NCBI GenBank assembly: GCA_031256955.1
Contig: JAIRPP010000016.1
Location: 62,001 to 126,000 of the forward strand
Reading direction: 5' to 3'
Length of the DNA stretch: 64,000 nucleotides
From: Candidatus Methanoplasma sp.
GTDB lineage: Archaea; Thermoplasmatota; Thermoplasmata; Methanomassiliicoccales; Methanomethylophilaceae
Below, one piece after another: positions 51,399 through 59,157 of this stretch; positions within the stretch are counted from its first letter, which is position 1, and each line of letters begins with the position of its first letter. A program made the translations under genes and the position numbers. The notes beneath the pieces were generated by a model. That model had not been told where the DNA came from and ran no database searches. It saw only the letters and a list, made by a program, of their open reading frames with translations.

Positions 51399-53297
51399 TC
51401 ACATGATCGCGGACCTCACGCTCTCCGCCAGCCTGTCCGCGTTCAGGTCCTCCAGCCTGAAGTACGCCCCCTCCAGCTCCATCGCCAGCCTCTCCGCGTT
51501 GTCGAACCTCATGCGCCCGGCCCCCGCGTCCACCACCACCCACCTCAGGCCCGGCACGGATATGCTCCCCGCCAGCCTGACGGCCTCCTCGTTGGCGTCC
51601 GCGCCGTCTTTGAGGGGCACGTTCGCCCTCCCGTCCGTTATCAGGACGGCGCAGCACGCCTCTCCGGGATGCGACCTGGAGTACGACGTCATGTACTCCG
51701 ACGCCCTGACCAGCGCCGCGCCCAGGGGGGTCTTCCCCCCGGTCGGCAGCTCGCCCATCATCCTGTACCCGTACTCCACAGACCTGGTGGGGGGGAGCAC
51801 CAGCTCCGCCGAGTCCCTCCTGAACGCCATCAGCCCGACCCTGTCGCGCTTCACGTAGCTGTCCCTCAGCATCGATAGGACCGCGCCCTTGACCGCCGCC
51901 ATCCTCCTGCGGACCCCCAGCGACCCGCTGGCGTCCACCAGGAACAGGATGGTGCACCCCCTCCGCTTCTCCCTGACCTTCTCCCTCAGGTCGCTCTTCT
52001 CCACCGAGACCGCCATGCCCGCGCGGCCCCTGCGCCGCTGGTGCGGCGCGGCCGCCCTTATGGTCGCGTCGAAGGCTATGTCCCTCGCCCGCCCGTCCGG
52101 GATCCTGGAGCGGGCGTACCTGCCGACCGCGTCCGAGCTCTCCGCCATGTCCCTGCGCCCCTTGCCCCCCGACGCCTTGGACGCCTTCCTCGGCCCTCCG
52201 CCCAGGTAGTCCACGACGCGGAACTGCTCCCCTATCTCGAAGACCATGTCCTCCATGGCCCGCGCGATGTCCTCCATGTCGTCGCGCCCGCCCTCTGGGC
52301 CGCTCCCCGGGGGCCTCTCCGGCTCGCCGCCCCCGTCGCCTCCGTCATCGTCCCGGCCGCCGCGGTCTCCCTCGTCCTCCCGATCCTCTTCCCGATCCTC
52401 CTCCCGCCCCTGCTCATCCCTCTGTTGCGCCGGGGGCTCCGGGGCGTAGCCGCGGCGGTGCGCCAGGCATATCCTCGCGGCCTCCTCCACGTCCTTCCTG
52501 AGGACCTCGTCCCTCCCGTTCAGGGCGGCGATGGCCAGGGACGCGTTGACCATGGCTATGTCCCCGCGGAAGCCGTCCGCGGACACCTTCGCGGACAGCT
52601 CCGCGGCGACCTCCATCAGCCCGTCGGACATGACTGTCAAGGGGAGGATCCTCCTCGATGCCTCCAGCCTCTCCCCCACGCCGGCCTGCTCCGCCGCGAA
52701 GAGCTCGGCGAGGGCCGCGGGGTCGTCCCTGTGGAGGGCGCCCCTCTTGGCTATCTCCATCCTGTCCTCCTCCCCCGGCCCCCATCCCGAATACGCGCAC
52801 AGGTCGAAGCGGTCCAGGAGGTGGGGGCTAAGGTCCGAATCGCACGGGTTGACGGTGGCGATGAGGAGCGATCCGCACGGGTATTCTGCGGACGCGCCCT
52901 CCCTCTCCAGGGAGACCTTCCCGCGGGCCACGCAGTCCAGTATCGACGCGAGCACCCTCCTGTCCATCAGGTTCGCGTCGTCTATGCACAGCGCGCGCCC
53001 GTCGGCGCGGGAGAGGAGCCCCGCCTGCGGCACGGGCCTGCCCTCCCTCATCGTGGCCTCCGCGTCTATCCCGCCGAAGATCATGTCCTCCGACGCGCCG
53101 GGCGGGATGTTGACCACGCTCCCCCCCGACAGAGGCCCAGCCGCCCTGGCCAGGGCGGTCTTGGCCGTCCCGGGGCCCCCCCTTATGAGCACCGTGCGTA
53201 TCCTGCGGTTCGCGAGGGCGCACAGGATGGCGCGCTTGGCGTCGTCCATCCCGCGGACCGCCGCGAACGGGAACTCGGTCACGCCGACTGGAGGCAT
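51399..53297 (-). CDS. Magnesium/cobalt-chelatase subunit D-like protein (AAA + VWA)
   Basis: A 632-residue protein of the ChlD/BchD/CobT-like kind. The N-terminal AAA domain has a Walker A GGPGTAKT (about 41-48) and CIDDANL in the Walker B position. The middle (about 290-350) is an acidic Asp/Glu/Gly/Arg linker. The C-terminal VWA domain carries the MIDAS motif DASGS (455-459). With ChlI it forms the ATPase motor that drives metal insertion by a large CobN/BchH subunit. The start overlaps chlI by 19 bases. Confidence 0.9.
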   Translation of the reverse strand: MPPVGVTEFPFAAVRGMDDAKRAILCALANRRIRTVLIRGGPGTAKTALARAAGPLSGGSVVNIPPGASEDMIFGGIDAEATMREGRPVPQAGLLSRADGRALCIDDANLMDRRVLASILDCVARGKVSLEREGASAEYPCGSLLIATVNPCDSDLSPHLLDRFDLCAYSGWGPGEEDRMEIAKRGALHRDDPAALAELFAAEQAGVGERLEASRRILPLTVMSDGLMEVAAELSAKVSADGFRGDIAMVNASLAIAALNGRDEVLRKDVEEAARICLAHRRGYAPEPPAQQRDEQGREEDREEDREDEGDRGGRDDDGGDGGGEPERPPGSGPEGGRDDMEDIARAMEDMVFEIGEQFRVVDYLGGGPRKASKASGGKGRRDMAESSDAVGRYARSRIPDGRARDIAFDATIRAAAPHQRRRGRAGMAVSVEKSDLREKVREKRRGCTILFLVDASGSLGVRRRMAAVKGAVLSMLRDSYVKRDRVGLMAFRRDSAELVLPPTRSVEYGYRMMGELPTGGKTPLGAALVRASEYMTSYSRSHPGEACCAVLITDGRANVPLKDGADANEEAVRLAGSISVPGLRWVVVDAGAGRMRFDNAERLAMELEGAYFRLEDLNADRLAESVRSAIM

Positions 53298-54304
53298 CTC
53301 TCGAGCTCCTCGCGGTCGAACGCCTCCTCTTCGAAGGGGCGCCTCCTCATGCGGTGCGAGAGCACGAGCGCGGCCACCGACGCCACGTCCTCCCTCGTAG
53401 CCTCCGTCCTGCCGTCCAGGGCCGCGCAGGCCTTGGCGGCCTTCATCATGGTGACGTCCGCCCTGTGGCCGTCTATCCCGAACCCGGACGTTACGGCGAC
53501 TATCGCCCTGAGCACGGGGTCCGGGGCGGAGACCTTAGGCAGGATCCCCCTGGCCGCCGAGACCCTCGCCCTTAGCGCGTCGGTCTCCGCCCTCCAGGCC
53601 TCGGTGTACGCCTCGGGGTCGGAATCGAAGGCGATCCTCCTGCGGACGACCTCCATGCGCCTCTCCGCCCCCCTGTCTCCCTTCACGTCCACCGACAGCC
53701 CGAACCTGTCCAGCAGCTGGGGCCTGAGCTCGCCCTCCTCCGGGTTCATGGTCCCCACGAGGACGAAGCGGGACGGGTGGGCGAAAGACACGCCCTCCCT
53801 CTCCACGTAGTTCACGCCCATGGCCGCGGAGTCCAGCAGGAGGTCCACGATGTGGTCGTTCAGCAGGTTCACCTCGTCCACGTACAGGAGGTTGCCGTTG
53901 GCCTGCGCCAGCACCCCGGGCTCGAACCTCTTCTCGCCCGTCTTGAGCACATGCTCTATGTCCAGGGTCCCCGCGACCCTGTCCTCGGTCGCGCTCAGCG
54001 GGAGCTCCACGACCCTCATCCTGGCCTCCTCCGCCTGGATGGCGCGGCCGGACGATATCGCCTCGGCGCACGCGGGGCAGGCCCTGTCGGGCCTGGACGG
54101 GTCGCACCCGAAGGCGCACCCTGCCGCCCTCCGCCTGTCCGGGAGGATCTGCGCCAGGGACCTGACCGCGGTGGACTTGGCGGTGCCCTTCTCCCCCCTC
54201 ACCAGGGCTCCGCCGATCCCCGGGTCCACGATGTTCAAGAGCAGGGCCTTCTTCATGTCGTCCTGGCCTACGATCGCCGCGAACGGGAAAAGCGTGTTAT
54301 CCAT
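53279..54304 (-). CDS. Magnesium/cobalt-chelatase ATPase subunit I-like protein
   Basis: A 341-residue AAA+ ATPase of the ChlI/BchI family. Walker A GEKGTAKST is near 38-46, and Walker B is NLLYVDEVNLL. VGTMNPEEGELRPQLLDRFGL is the family sensor region. A Cys motif (CAFGC...CPAC, about 63-80) is seen in the lid. The gene is the first of chlI-chlD, transcribed away from the iron-type importer at 54570, and its promoter carries a TTAGG box. Metal selectivity is not evident. Confidence 0.92.
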   Translation of the reverse strand: MDNTLFPFAAIVGQDDMKKALLLNIVDPGIGGALVRGEKGTAKSTAVRSLAQILPDRRRAAGCAFGCDPSRPDRACPACAEAISSGRAIQAEEARMRVVELPLSATEDRVAGTLDIEHVLKTGEKRFEPGVLAQANGNLLYVDEVNLLNDHIVDLLLDSAAMGVNYVEREGVSFAHPSRFVLVGTMNPEEGELRPQLLDRFGLSVDVKGDRGAERRMEVVRRRIAFDSDPEAYTEAWRAETDALRARVSAARGILPKVSAPDPVLRAIVAVTSGFGIDGHRADVTMMKAAKACAALDGRTEATREDVASVAALVLSHRMRRRPFEEEAFDREELERCLQSA

Positions 54305-54361
54305 GTCATACCTCGGTTTGATTCTCGATCTTTCGTCGGAACAGTCTGAGGCTATCGCGTC

Positions 54362-54389
54362 CTCCGATATATAATTTAGGAATGCCTAA
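54362..54389 (-). promoter_or_regulatory. chlI promoter with DtxR-type box 1
   Basis: The palindrome TTAGG-AATG-CCTAA (54376-54389) overlaps the minus-strand TATA AAATTATATATC (54364-54377). TTAGG-N4-CCTAA is the half-site pattern of DtxR/IdeR/MntR-type iron or manganese repressors. Binding would block TBP. Confidence 0.7.
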
Positions 54390-54515
54390 TTTTACTTTGA
54401 TACATGTTTAATGCAGGGCCGCCGCCTACGACCGGATCCGCGGATCGCGCATAGCCTGCGGCCCCCGATGCGCATCCCTGCGCGTCTTTCTACCGAAGCC
54501 GCGGCCGATTAAACT

Positions 54516-54559
54516 TTAGGCAGTCCTAAATTTTATATATCATTTAGGTATACCTAAAT
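54516..54559 (+). promoter_or_regulatory. Importer 2 promoter with DtxR-type boxes 2 and 3
   Basis: Two palindromes flank the TATA TTTTATATAT (54531-54540): TTAGG-CAGT-CCTAA (54516-54529) and the perfect 18-base ATTTAGGTATACCTAAAT (54542-54559). Box 3 ends 10 bases before the ATG at 54570, covering the predicted transcription start. This is a strong candidate for iron control. Confidence 0.75.
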
Positions 54560-54569
54560 TTCGAATACC

Positions 54570-55904
54570 ATGGACAGAAAAATCCTATTCCCCGTACTGG
54601 CGATCGCGATACTGGTCGCCGCGTCCGCCGCGGTCTTCCTCGTCCGCGACTCCGACGCGGGGGGCGACAAGAGCCCCTCCACCATGGAGCAGGCGGAGCT
54701 GAAGGTCTTCGGCAACGCCAACGGCGACAGGCGCATAGACGGCACCGACCTTGAGATCATAGAGGAGATAATCAAAGGCGACAGGGCCGCCGCCGACTAT
54801 CCCCTGGCCGACGCCAACAACGACGGCGCCGTGGACCGGGCGGACGCGGACCTCGTCGAGAAGATAATGAAGGGCGAGAGCGCGACCATAACCCACGTCA
54901 ACTACTACAACGGGGGCGAGCAGATCGTCACCACCAAGTTCCCGGTGAGATCCGCCATCATGACCGGGTCCTCCTCCGCGTGGATCCTGACGTTCCAGCT
55001 CGGAATACTGGACGAGATCAAGGGATCCTCCCAGCACGGCAAGGGGGACACCATACTGTACAGGGACAGCTACCTCGACGAGAGCAAGTGCGCGTTCCTC
55101 TCAGGGGGCAACGACATAGACTTCGAGAACGGGCGCGCCGGGTCCTCCAACGTCATCATCGAGAAGAAGGTCACCGCCCTCATAGCGGACTCCTCCAAGA
55201 GCTACATAACCAAGGAGAAGGACTTCGAGAACGTCGGCGTGGACGTGGTCCGCGTGACGTTCGCGTCGGTGGACAGGCCCGTCGTGGCCCATTCCGCCCT
55301 CCTGCTGGGGCTCCTCTTCCAGAAGGTCGAGCGCTCCATACAGTACCTCGAGATGTTCGACGACCTGTACGGGCAGATCGACAGGGCCCTCGGCAGCGTC
55401 GAGGACAGGGTCTCCGCGGTCGCGTCCGGCGGCCACTCCGGGACGATAGCGTCCACCACCTACGAGTACGGCAAGATAGTCATGGCCGCCAGCGGCGACT
55501 ACGGGCTGAAGAACTTCAACTTCGCCGGCGCCACCAGCGTCAAGGTCGCGGAGCAGCCGTCCGTCTTCGACACCAGGCTGTACAACTACGACTACGTCAT
55601 CCAGTTCTCCTCCTTCAACAGCGAGGGCGGGGGAGCCTACAGAGGGGTGACGCAGGCGTACTGCGACGGCCTGTGGGACGAGAAGGTCTCGCACTTCGCC
55701 CAGTGGGAGCACAACGACACGGGCCAGTACATAATCTCGCTCGGGTCGCCCGTGATGGTCCGGCTGGCGTACACCGCCGCCGTGTTCTACCCGGACATAG
55801 TCTCCATGGACTGGGCCGACCAGTTCCACCAGAAGGTCGTGGACGCGCTGTTCAACGGGCAGGAGTACGACGTCTCCGAGCTGACGTTCGTGATCCACAA
55901 GTGA
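54570..55904 (+). CDS. Dockerin-bearing iron/tetrapyrrole-type substrate-binding protein (importer 2)
   Basis: A 444-residue exported protein. The N-terminus is a membrane helix (VLAIAILVAASAAVFLV). Residues 47-101 hold two EF-hand-like dockerin repeats (GNANGDRRIDGTDLEIIEEI and ADANNDGAVDRADADLVEKI) with Ca-binding Asn/Asp. The rest is a class III siderophore-type binding domain (FQLGILDEIKGSS ... VAHSALLLGLLF). A dockerin on a binding protein is unusual and may tether it to a cohesin partner or bind calcium. A hairpin follows the gene. Confidence 0.82.
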   Translation: MDRKILFPVLAIAILVAASAAVFLVRDSDAGGDKSPSTMEQAELKVFGNANGDRRIDGTDLEIIEEIIKGDRAAADYPLADANNDGAVDRADADLVEKIMKGESATITHVNYYNGGEQIVTTKFPVRSAIMTGSSSAWILTFQLGILDEIKGSSQHGKGDTILYRDSYLDESKCAFLSGGNDIDFENGRAGSSNVIIEKKVTALIADSSKSYITKEKDFENVGVDVVRVTFASVDRPVVAHSALLLGLLFQKVERSIQYLEMFDDLYGQIDRALGSVEDRVSAVASGGHSGTIASTTYEYGKIVMAASGDYGLKNFNFAGATSVKVAEQPSVFDTRLYNYDYVIQFSSFNSEGGGAYRGVTQAYCDGLWDEKVSHFAQWEHNDTGQYIISLGSPVMVRLAYTAAVFYPDIVSMDWADQFHQKVVDALFNGQEYDVSELTFVIHK

Positions 55905-55914
55905 AAACGCCTCC

Positions 55915-55936
55915 GAGGAGGGGGGATCCCCTCCTC
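55915..55936 (+). terminator. Intra-operon hairpin after the binding-protein gene
   Basis: Arms GAGGAGGGG and CCCCTCCTC (9 base pairs, 4-base loop), 10 bases after the stop codon. There is no long T-tract. Such stems after binding-protein genes often stabilise or partly end the transcript to raise that subunit over the permeases. Confidence 0.6.
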
Positions 55937-55966
55937 TCATTTCTATAACGCAGAGAGGGACGCACG

Positions 55967-57046
55967 TTGGCATCGGGAACCGTAGAGGCTCTGAGGGAGA
56001 GCTATTCGAGGAGCGCGCTCAGGAAGACCGCGTTCGTCATCGGCTGCGCCGCCGCCGCAGCGTCGCTCTTCGGCGCGTCCCTGGCCGTCGGCACGCGCGA
56101 CCTGGACGCGATATCCGCCTACGGCCTCCTGTTCGACCACATCATGGGCGTGGCGCACGAGCGCGGGTCCCAGCTGTGGTACGACGACAACATAGTTTGG
56201 AACTACAGGCTCCCCCGCGCGATATTCGCCATGGTGGCGGGCGCGGGGCTGTCGGTGGCCGGAGCCGTGATGCAGAGCGTCATGAAGAACCCCCTGGCGG
56301 ACCCGTACACCACGGGCATATCCTCCGGGGCGCTGTTCGGCGTGGCCGTGGCCGTGATCCTGGGCTTCTCCGCGGGCGGGGGCTCTAGCGGGTTCGGGGT
56401 CACCCTGAACGCCATGATCTTCGCGCTGGTGCCGATGATGGCCATAGTCTCCATGTCCGCGTACTTCAGGAAGTCCCCGTCGACCCTGATCCTGGCGGGG
56501 GTGGCCATATCGTACCTGTTCAACGCCGGGGCGTCCCTCCTGATGGTGTCCACCAGCGAGGAGGACCTCGCCTCGGTGTACAGGTGGCAGATAGGGGACT
56601 TCTCCGGGCTCTCGTGGGACGCTGTGCCGGTGGCCCTGGCCGTGTGCGCCGCGGGCTCCGCCATAGCCGTGATCCTGTCCGGCAAGCTGAACCTCATGGT
56701 GCTGGACGACAAGGACGCCTCGTCCCTCGGGCTCAACGGGGACAGGCTGAGGACCCTGTGCCTCATCGTGCTGTCGGTCATGGCCGCGTCCGTCATCGCC
56801 TTCGTCGGCGTGATAGGCTTCGTGGGCCTGGTGGTGCCGCACATGGCCAGGATCGCCCTGGGCGCGGACAACAGGTACGTCGTCCCCGCGTCCATGGCGT
56901 TCGGCGCCGCGTTCGTGCTGGCGTGCGACGTCGTGGCGAGGTCCATAGACGTGAACGCCTCCGTCCCCATAGGGGTGGTCACGTCGTTCGTGGGCGCGCC
57001 GATATTCCTGTACCTGATAATCAGGAGCAAGTCGAAGGTGTGGTGA
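55967..57046 (+). CDS. FecCD-family ABC permease A (importer 2)
   Basis: A 359-residue, about ten-helix permease like those of siderophore, heme and B12 importers. Segments include NYRLPRAIFAMVAGAGLSVAGA (first part), MQSVMKNPLADPYTTGISSG and AFVGVIGFVGLVVPHMAR. It starts at TTG 55967, preceded by GAGGG at 7-8 bases. One base separates it from the second permease, so the importer may use a heterodimer. Confidence 0.92.
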   Translation: MASGTVEALRESYSRSALRKTAFVIGCAAAAASLFGASLAVGTRDLDAISAYGLLFDHIMGVAHERGSQLWYDDNIVWNYRLPRAIFAMVAGAGLSVAGAVMQSVMKNPLADPYTTGISSGALFGVAVAVILGFSAGGGSSGFGVTLNAMIFALVPMMAIVSMSAYFRKSPSTLILAGVAISYLFNAGASLLMVSTSEEDLASVYRWQIGDFSGLSWDAVPVALAVCAAGSAIAVILSGKLNLMVLDDKDASSLGLNGDRLRTLCLIVLSVMAASVIAFVGVIGFVGLVVPHMARIALGADNRYVVPASMAFGAAFVLACDVVARSIDVNASVPIGVVTSFVGAPIFLYLIIRSKSKVW

Positions 57047-57047
57047 G

Positions 57048-58112
57048 ATGGCGCACAGGGGAGTCGCGACTTACAGGGCGCTCTGGCGCAGGAGGCTGCT
57101 GTTCACGCTGGCGATGGCGGCCGGAGTGGCGGTCCTGGCCGTCTACTCGCTATCGGTCAGCGACTTCAACATCACGTTCGCCGAGGCGTTCTCGTGCCTG
57201 GCTGACCATGTCGCGGGGGTCCCGCCGGACGGCTACATTAAATGGATCATGACGGACATCGTGATCAACGACAACGCCCCCAGGGCGATATGCGGGATAG
57301 CCGCCGGGGGGTCCCTCGCCGTGAGCGGCGCGGTCATGCAGAGCGTGACCAGGAACCCCCTGGCGGACCCGTACACCATAGGGATCTCGTCGGCGGCCAT
57401 GTTCGGCGTGACCATCGCGGTGATCCTCGGGATCGCGGTGCTCCCGTCCGGGCTGGAGGAGGCGGGGGTCATAGCCAACGCGTTCGCGTTCTCCCTCGCG
57501 CCCGCAGCCGCGATCCTGTTCGTGGCCACGTTCAGGAAGGTCACGCCGACCATGATGGTCCTCATCGGCATCGCCATGATGTACATGTTCTCGGCGTTCA
57601 CCACGTTCCTCAAGTTCAACGCCACGGACGACGCGCTGGCCGAGATCTTCGAGTGGGGGCTGGGCACCATGGCCGGGACCGACTGGTCCTCCGTGCCCCC
57701 CATGGCGGTATCCTTCGCGGCCATGGCCCTGTTCTCGATGGCCCTCGCGAACAAGATGAACGTCCTCTCCGCGGGGGAGAACGCCTCGTCGTCGCTGGGG
57801 GTCAACCCCGCCAGGCTGAGGGTGGCCTGTTTCGTGGCGGTGTCCCTGGCCACCGCCGTGACCGTGTGCTTCACGGGCACCATAGGGTTCGTGGGGCTGG
57901 TGGCCCCGCACATAGCCAGGCTGTTCGTCGGGAGCGACAACAAGATCCTGATCCCGGTTTCCGCCCTGGTGGGCGCGTTCACGATACTGGGCGCCGACTG
58001 CATCGTCAGGCTCCTCCCGGGCGGGCTGCCCGTGGGAGTGGTGACGGCGCTGGTGGGCAGCCCCCTGTTCCTGTACTTCCTGTACAGGCAGCGCAAGAGC
58101 ATGGCATGGTGA
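57048..58112 (+). CDS. FecCD-family ABC permease B (importer 2)
   Basis: A 354-residue second permease, with the same family segments (MQSVTRNPLADPYTIGISSA, CFTGTIGFVGLVAPHIARLF, GLPVGVVTALVGSPLFLYFL). It is a diverged copy of permease A, so the two probably form the heterodimeric channel. The 3' end overlaps the ATPase gene by 7 bases. Confidence 0.92.
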   Translation: MAHRGVATYRALWRRRLLFTLAMAAGVAVLAVYSLSVSDFNITFAEAFSCLADHVAGVPPDGYIKWIMTDIVINDNAPRAICGIAAGGSLAVSGAVMQSVTRNPLADPYTIGISSAAMFGVTIAVILGIAVLPSGLEEAGVIANAFAFSLAPAAAILFVATFRKVTPTMMVLIGIAMMYMFSAFTTFLKFNATDDALAEIFEWGLGTMAGTDWSSVPPMAVSFAAMALFSMALANKMNVLSAGENASSSLGVNPARLRVACFVAVSLATAVTVCFTGTIGFVGLVAPHIARLFVGSDNKILIPVSALVGAFTILGADCIVRLLPGGLPVGVVTALVGSPLFLYFLYRQRKSMAW

Positions 58113-59023
58113 CTAAGATGGAGATAGCGATAGAGAATGTGTCTTTCAGCTACGACAGCTCCCCCGTCCTGAGGGACATACGGCTGGACATAGGCGGCCC
58201 CCAGTTCATATCGATACTGGGGCCCAACGGCGTGGGCAAGTCCACGCTGATACACTGCATGAACAAGATCCTGAAGCCCACGGGGGGCGCGGTGCTCCTG
58301 GACGGCAGGGACGTGTCAGAGTGCACGCTGAAGGAGATCGCCAGGAAGGTGGGGTACGTGCCGCACACCGCGTCGGACGCGTTCCCGCTGACCGTGGTGG
58401 ACACGGTCCTGATGGGGAGGCACCCCCACGCGGGCTGGAGGACCACCGACGATGACCTGGAGATCGTGTACCGGACGCTGGACGACCTCGAGATAGGGCA
58501 TCTGGCCATGAGGTACTTCAACGAGCTTTCCGCGGGCCAGCGCCAGAAGGTCATGCTGGCCAGGGGGCTGGCGCAGAAGCCCAAGGCCCTGCTGCTGGAC
58601 GAGCCCACGTCCAACCTGGACGTGAAGCACCAGCTGGGGATATGCCGCCTCCTCCGGGACCTGTCCCGGCGCGAGAGGCTGCTGGTTGTGATAATATGCC
58701 ACGACCTGAACATCGCGGCCAAGTACGCCGACTTCATCATCCTGATGCACGAGGGCCGCGTCTACGACGTGGGCTCCCCCGGGCAGGTCATAACCGCGGA
58801 CAACGTCCGGGCGGTCTACGGCGTGGAGTCCAGGATAATAGACGACGGGGGGCGCCCGCACGTGGTGCTGTCCGATCCCGCAGAAGGGTGCATGGAGCCC
58901 CTCTGCGGGGGGTCCAGGTGCGTCGGCGACTGCGCCTCGTGCGCGGAGAGGCGCTCCGCGGCGGGGGCGGGCCCCGCCCCGAGCGGCCCTTCGGAGCCCC
59001 TCCCCGCGCAGGGCCCGGGCTGA
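58106..59023 (+). CDS. FepC/HmuV-like ABC ATPase with Cys-rich tail (importer 2)
   Basis: A 305-residue ATPase with Walker A GPNGVGKST, signature LSAGQRQK, Walker B ALLLDEP and switch His in ICHDLN. The C-terminal tail has clustered cysteines (CMEPLCGGSRCVGDCASC, about 263-280) and a Pro/Ala end; a similar Cys tail ends the ZnuC-like ATPase. Alternative starts are GTG 58109 and ATG 58118. A terminator follows, then cobN. Confidence 0.9.
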   Translation: MVTKMEIAIENVSFSYDSSPVLRDIRLDIGGPQFISILGPNGVGKSTLIHCMNKILKPTGGAVLLDGRDVSECTLKEIARKVGYVPHTASDAFPLTVVDTVLMGRHPHAGWRTTDDDLEIVYRTLDDLEIGHLAMRYFNELSAGQRQKVMLARGLAQKPKALLLDEPTSNLDVKHQLGICRLLRDLSRRERLLVVIICHDLNIAAKYADFIILMHEGRVYDVGSPGQVITADNVRAVYGVESRIIDDGGRPHVVLSDPAEGCMEPLCGGSRCVGDCASCAERRSAAGAGPAPSGPSEPLPAQGPG

Positions 59024-59074
59024 CTCCGGGCTCCCGACAGGCCGCGCCGCATAGGCGCGGGGAGGTCCCGCGAG

Positions 59075-59109
59075 AGACCCTCCACCCGAGGGTCTGAACT
59101 GTATTTTTT
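59075..59109 (+). terminator. Terminator of importer 2
   Basis: Perfect 8-base arms AGACCCTC (59075-59082) and GAGGGTCT (59088-59095), then a run of six T (59104-59109). A TATA-like ATTTGAAATAC (about 59124-59134) gives cobN its own promoter. Confidence 0.75.
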
Positions 59110-59157
59110 CATGCATCTGGAACATTTGAAATACGAAGATCTGATCATACCCCACGC

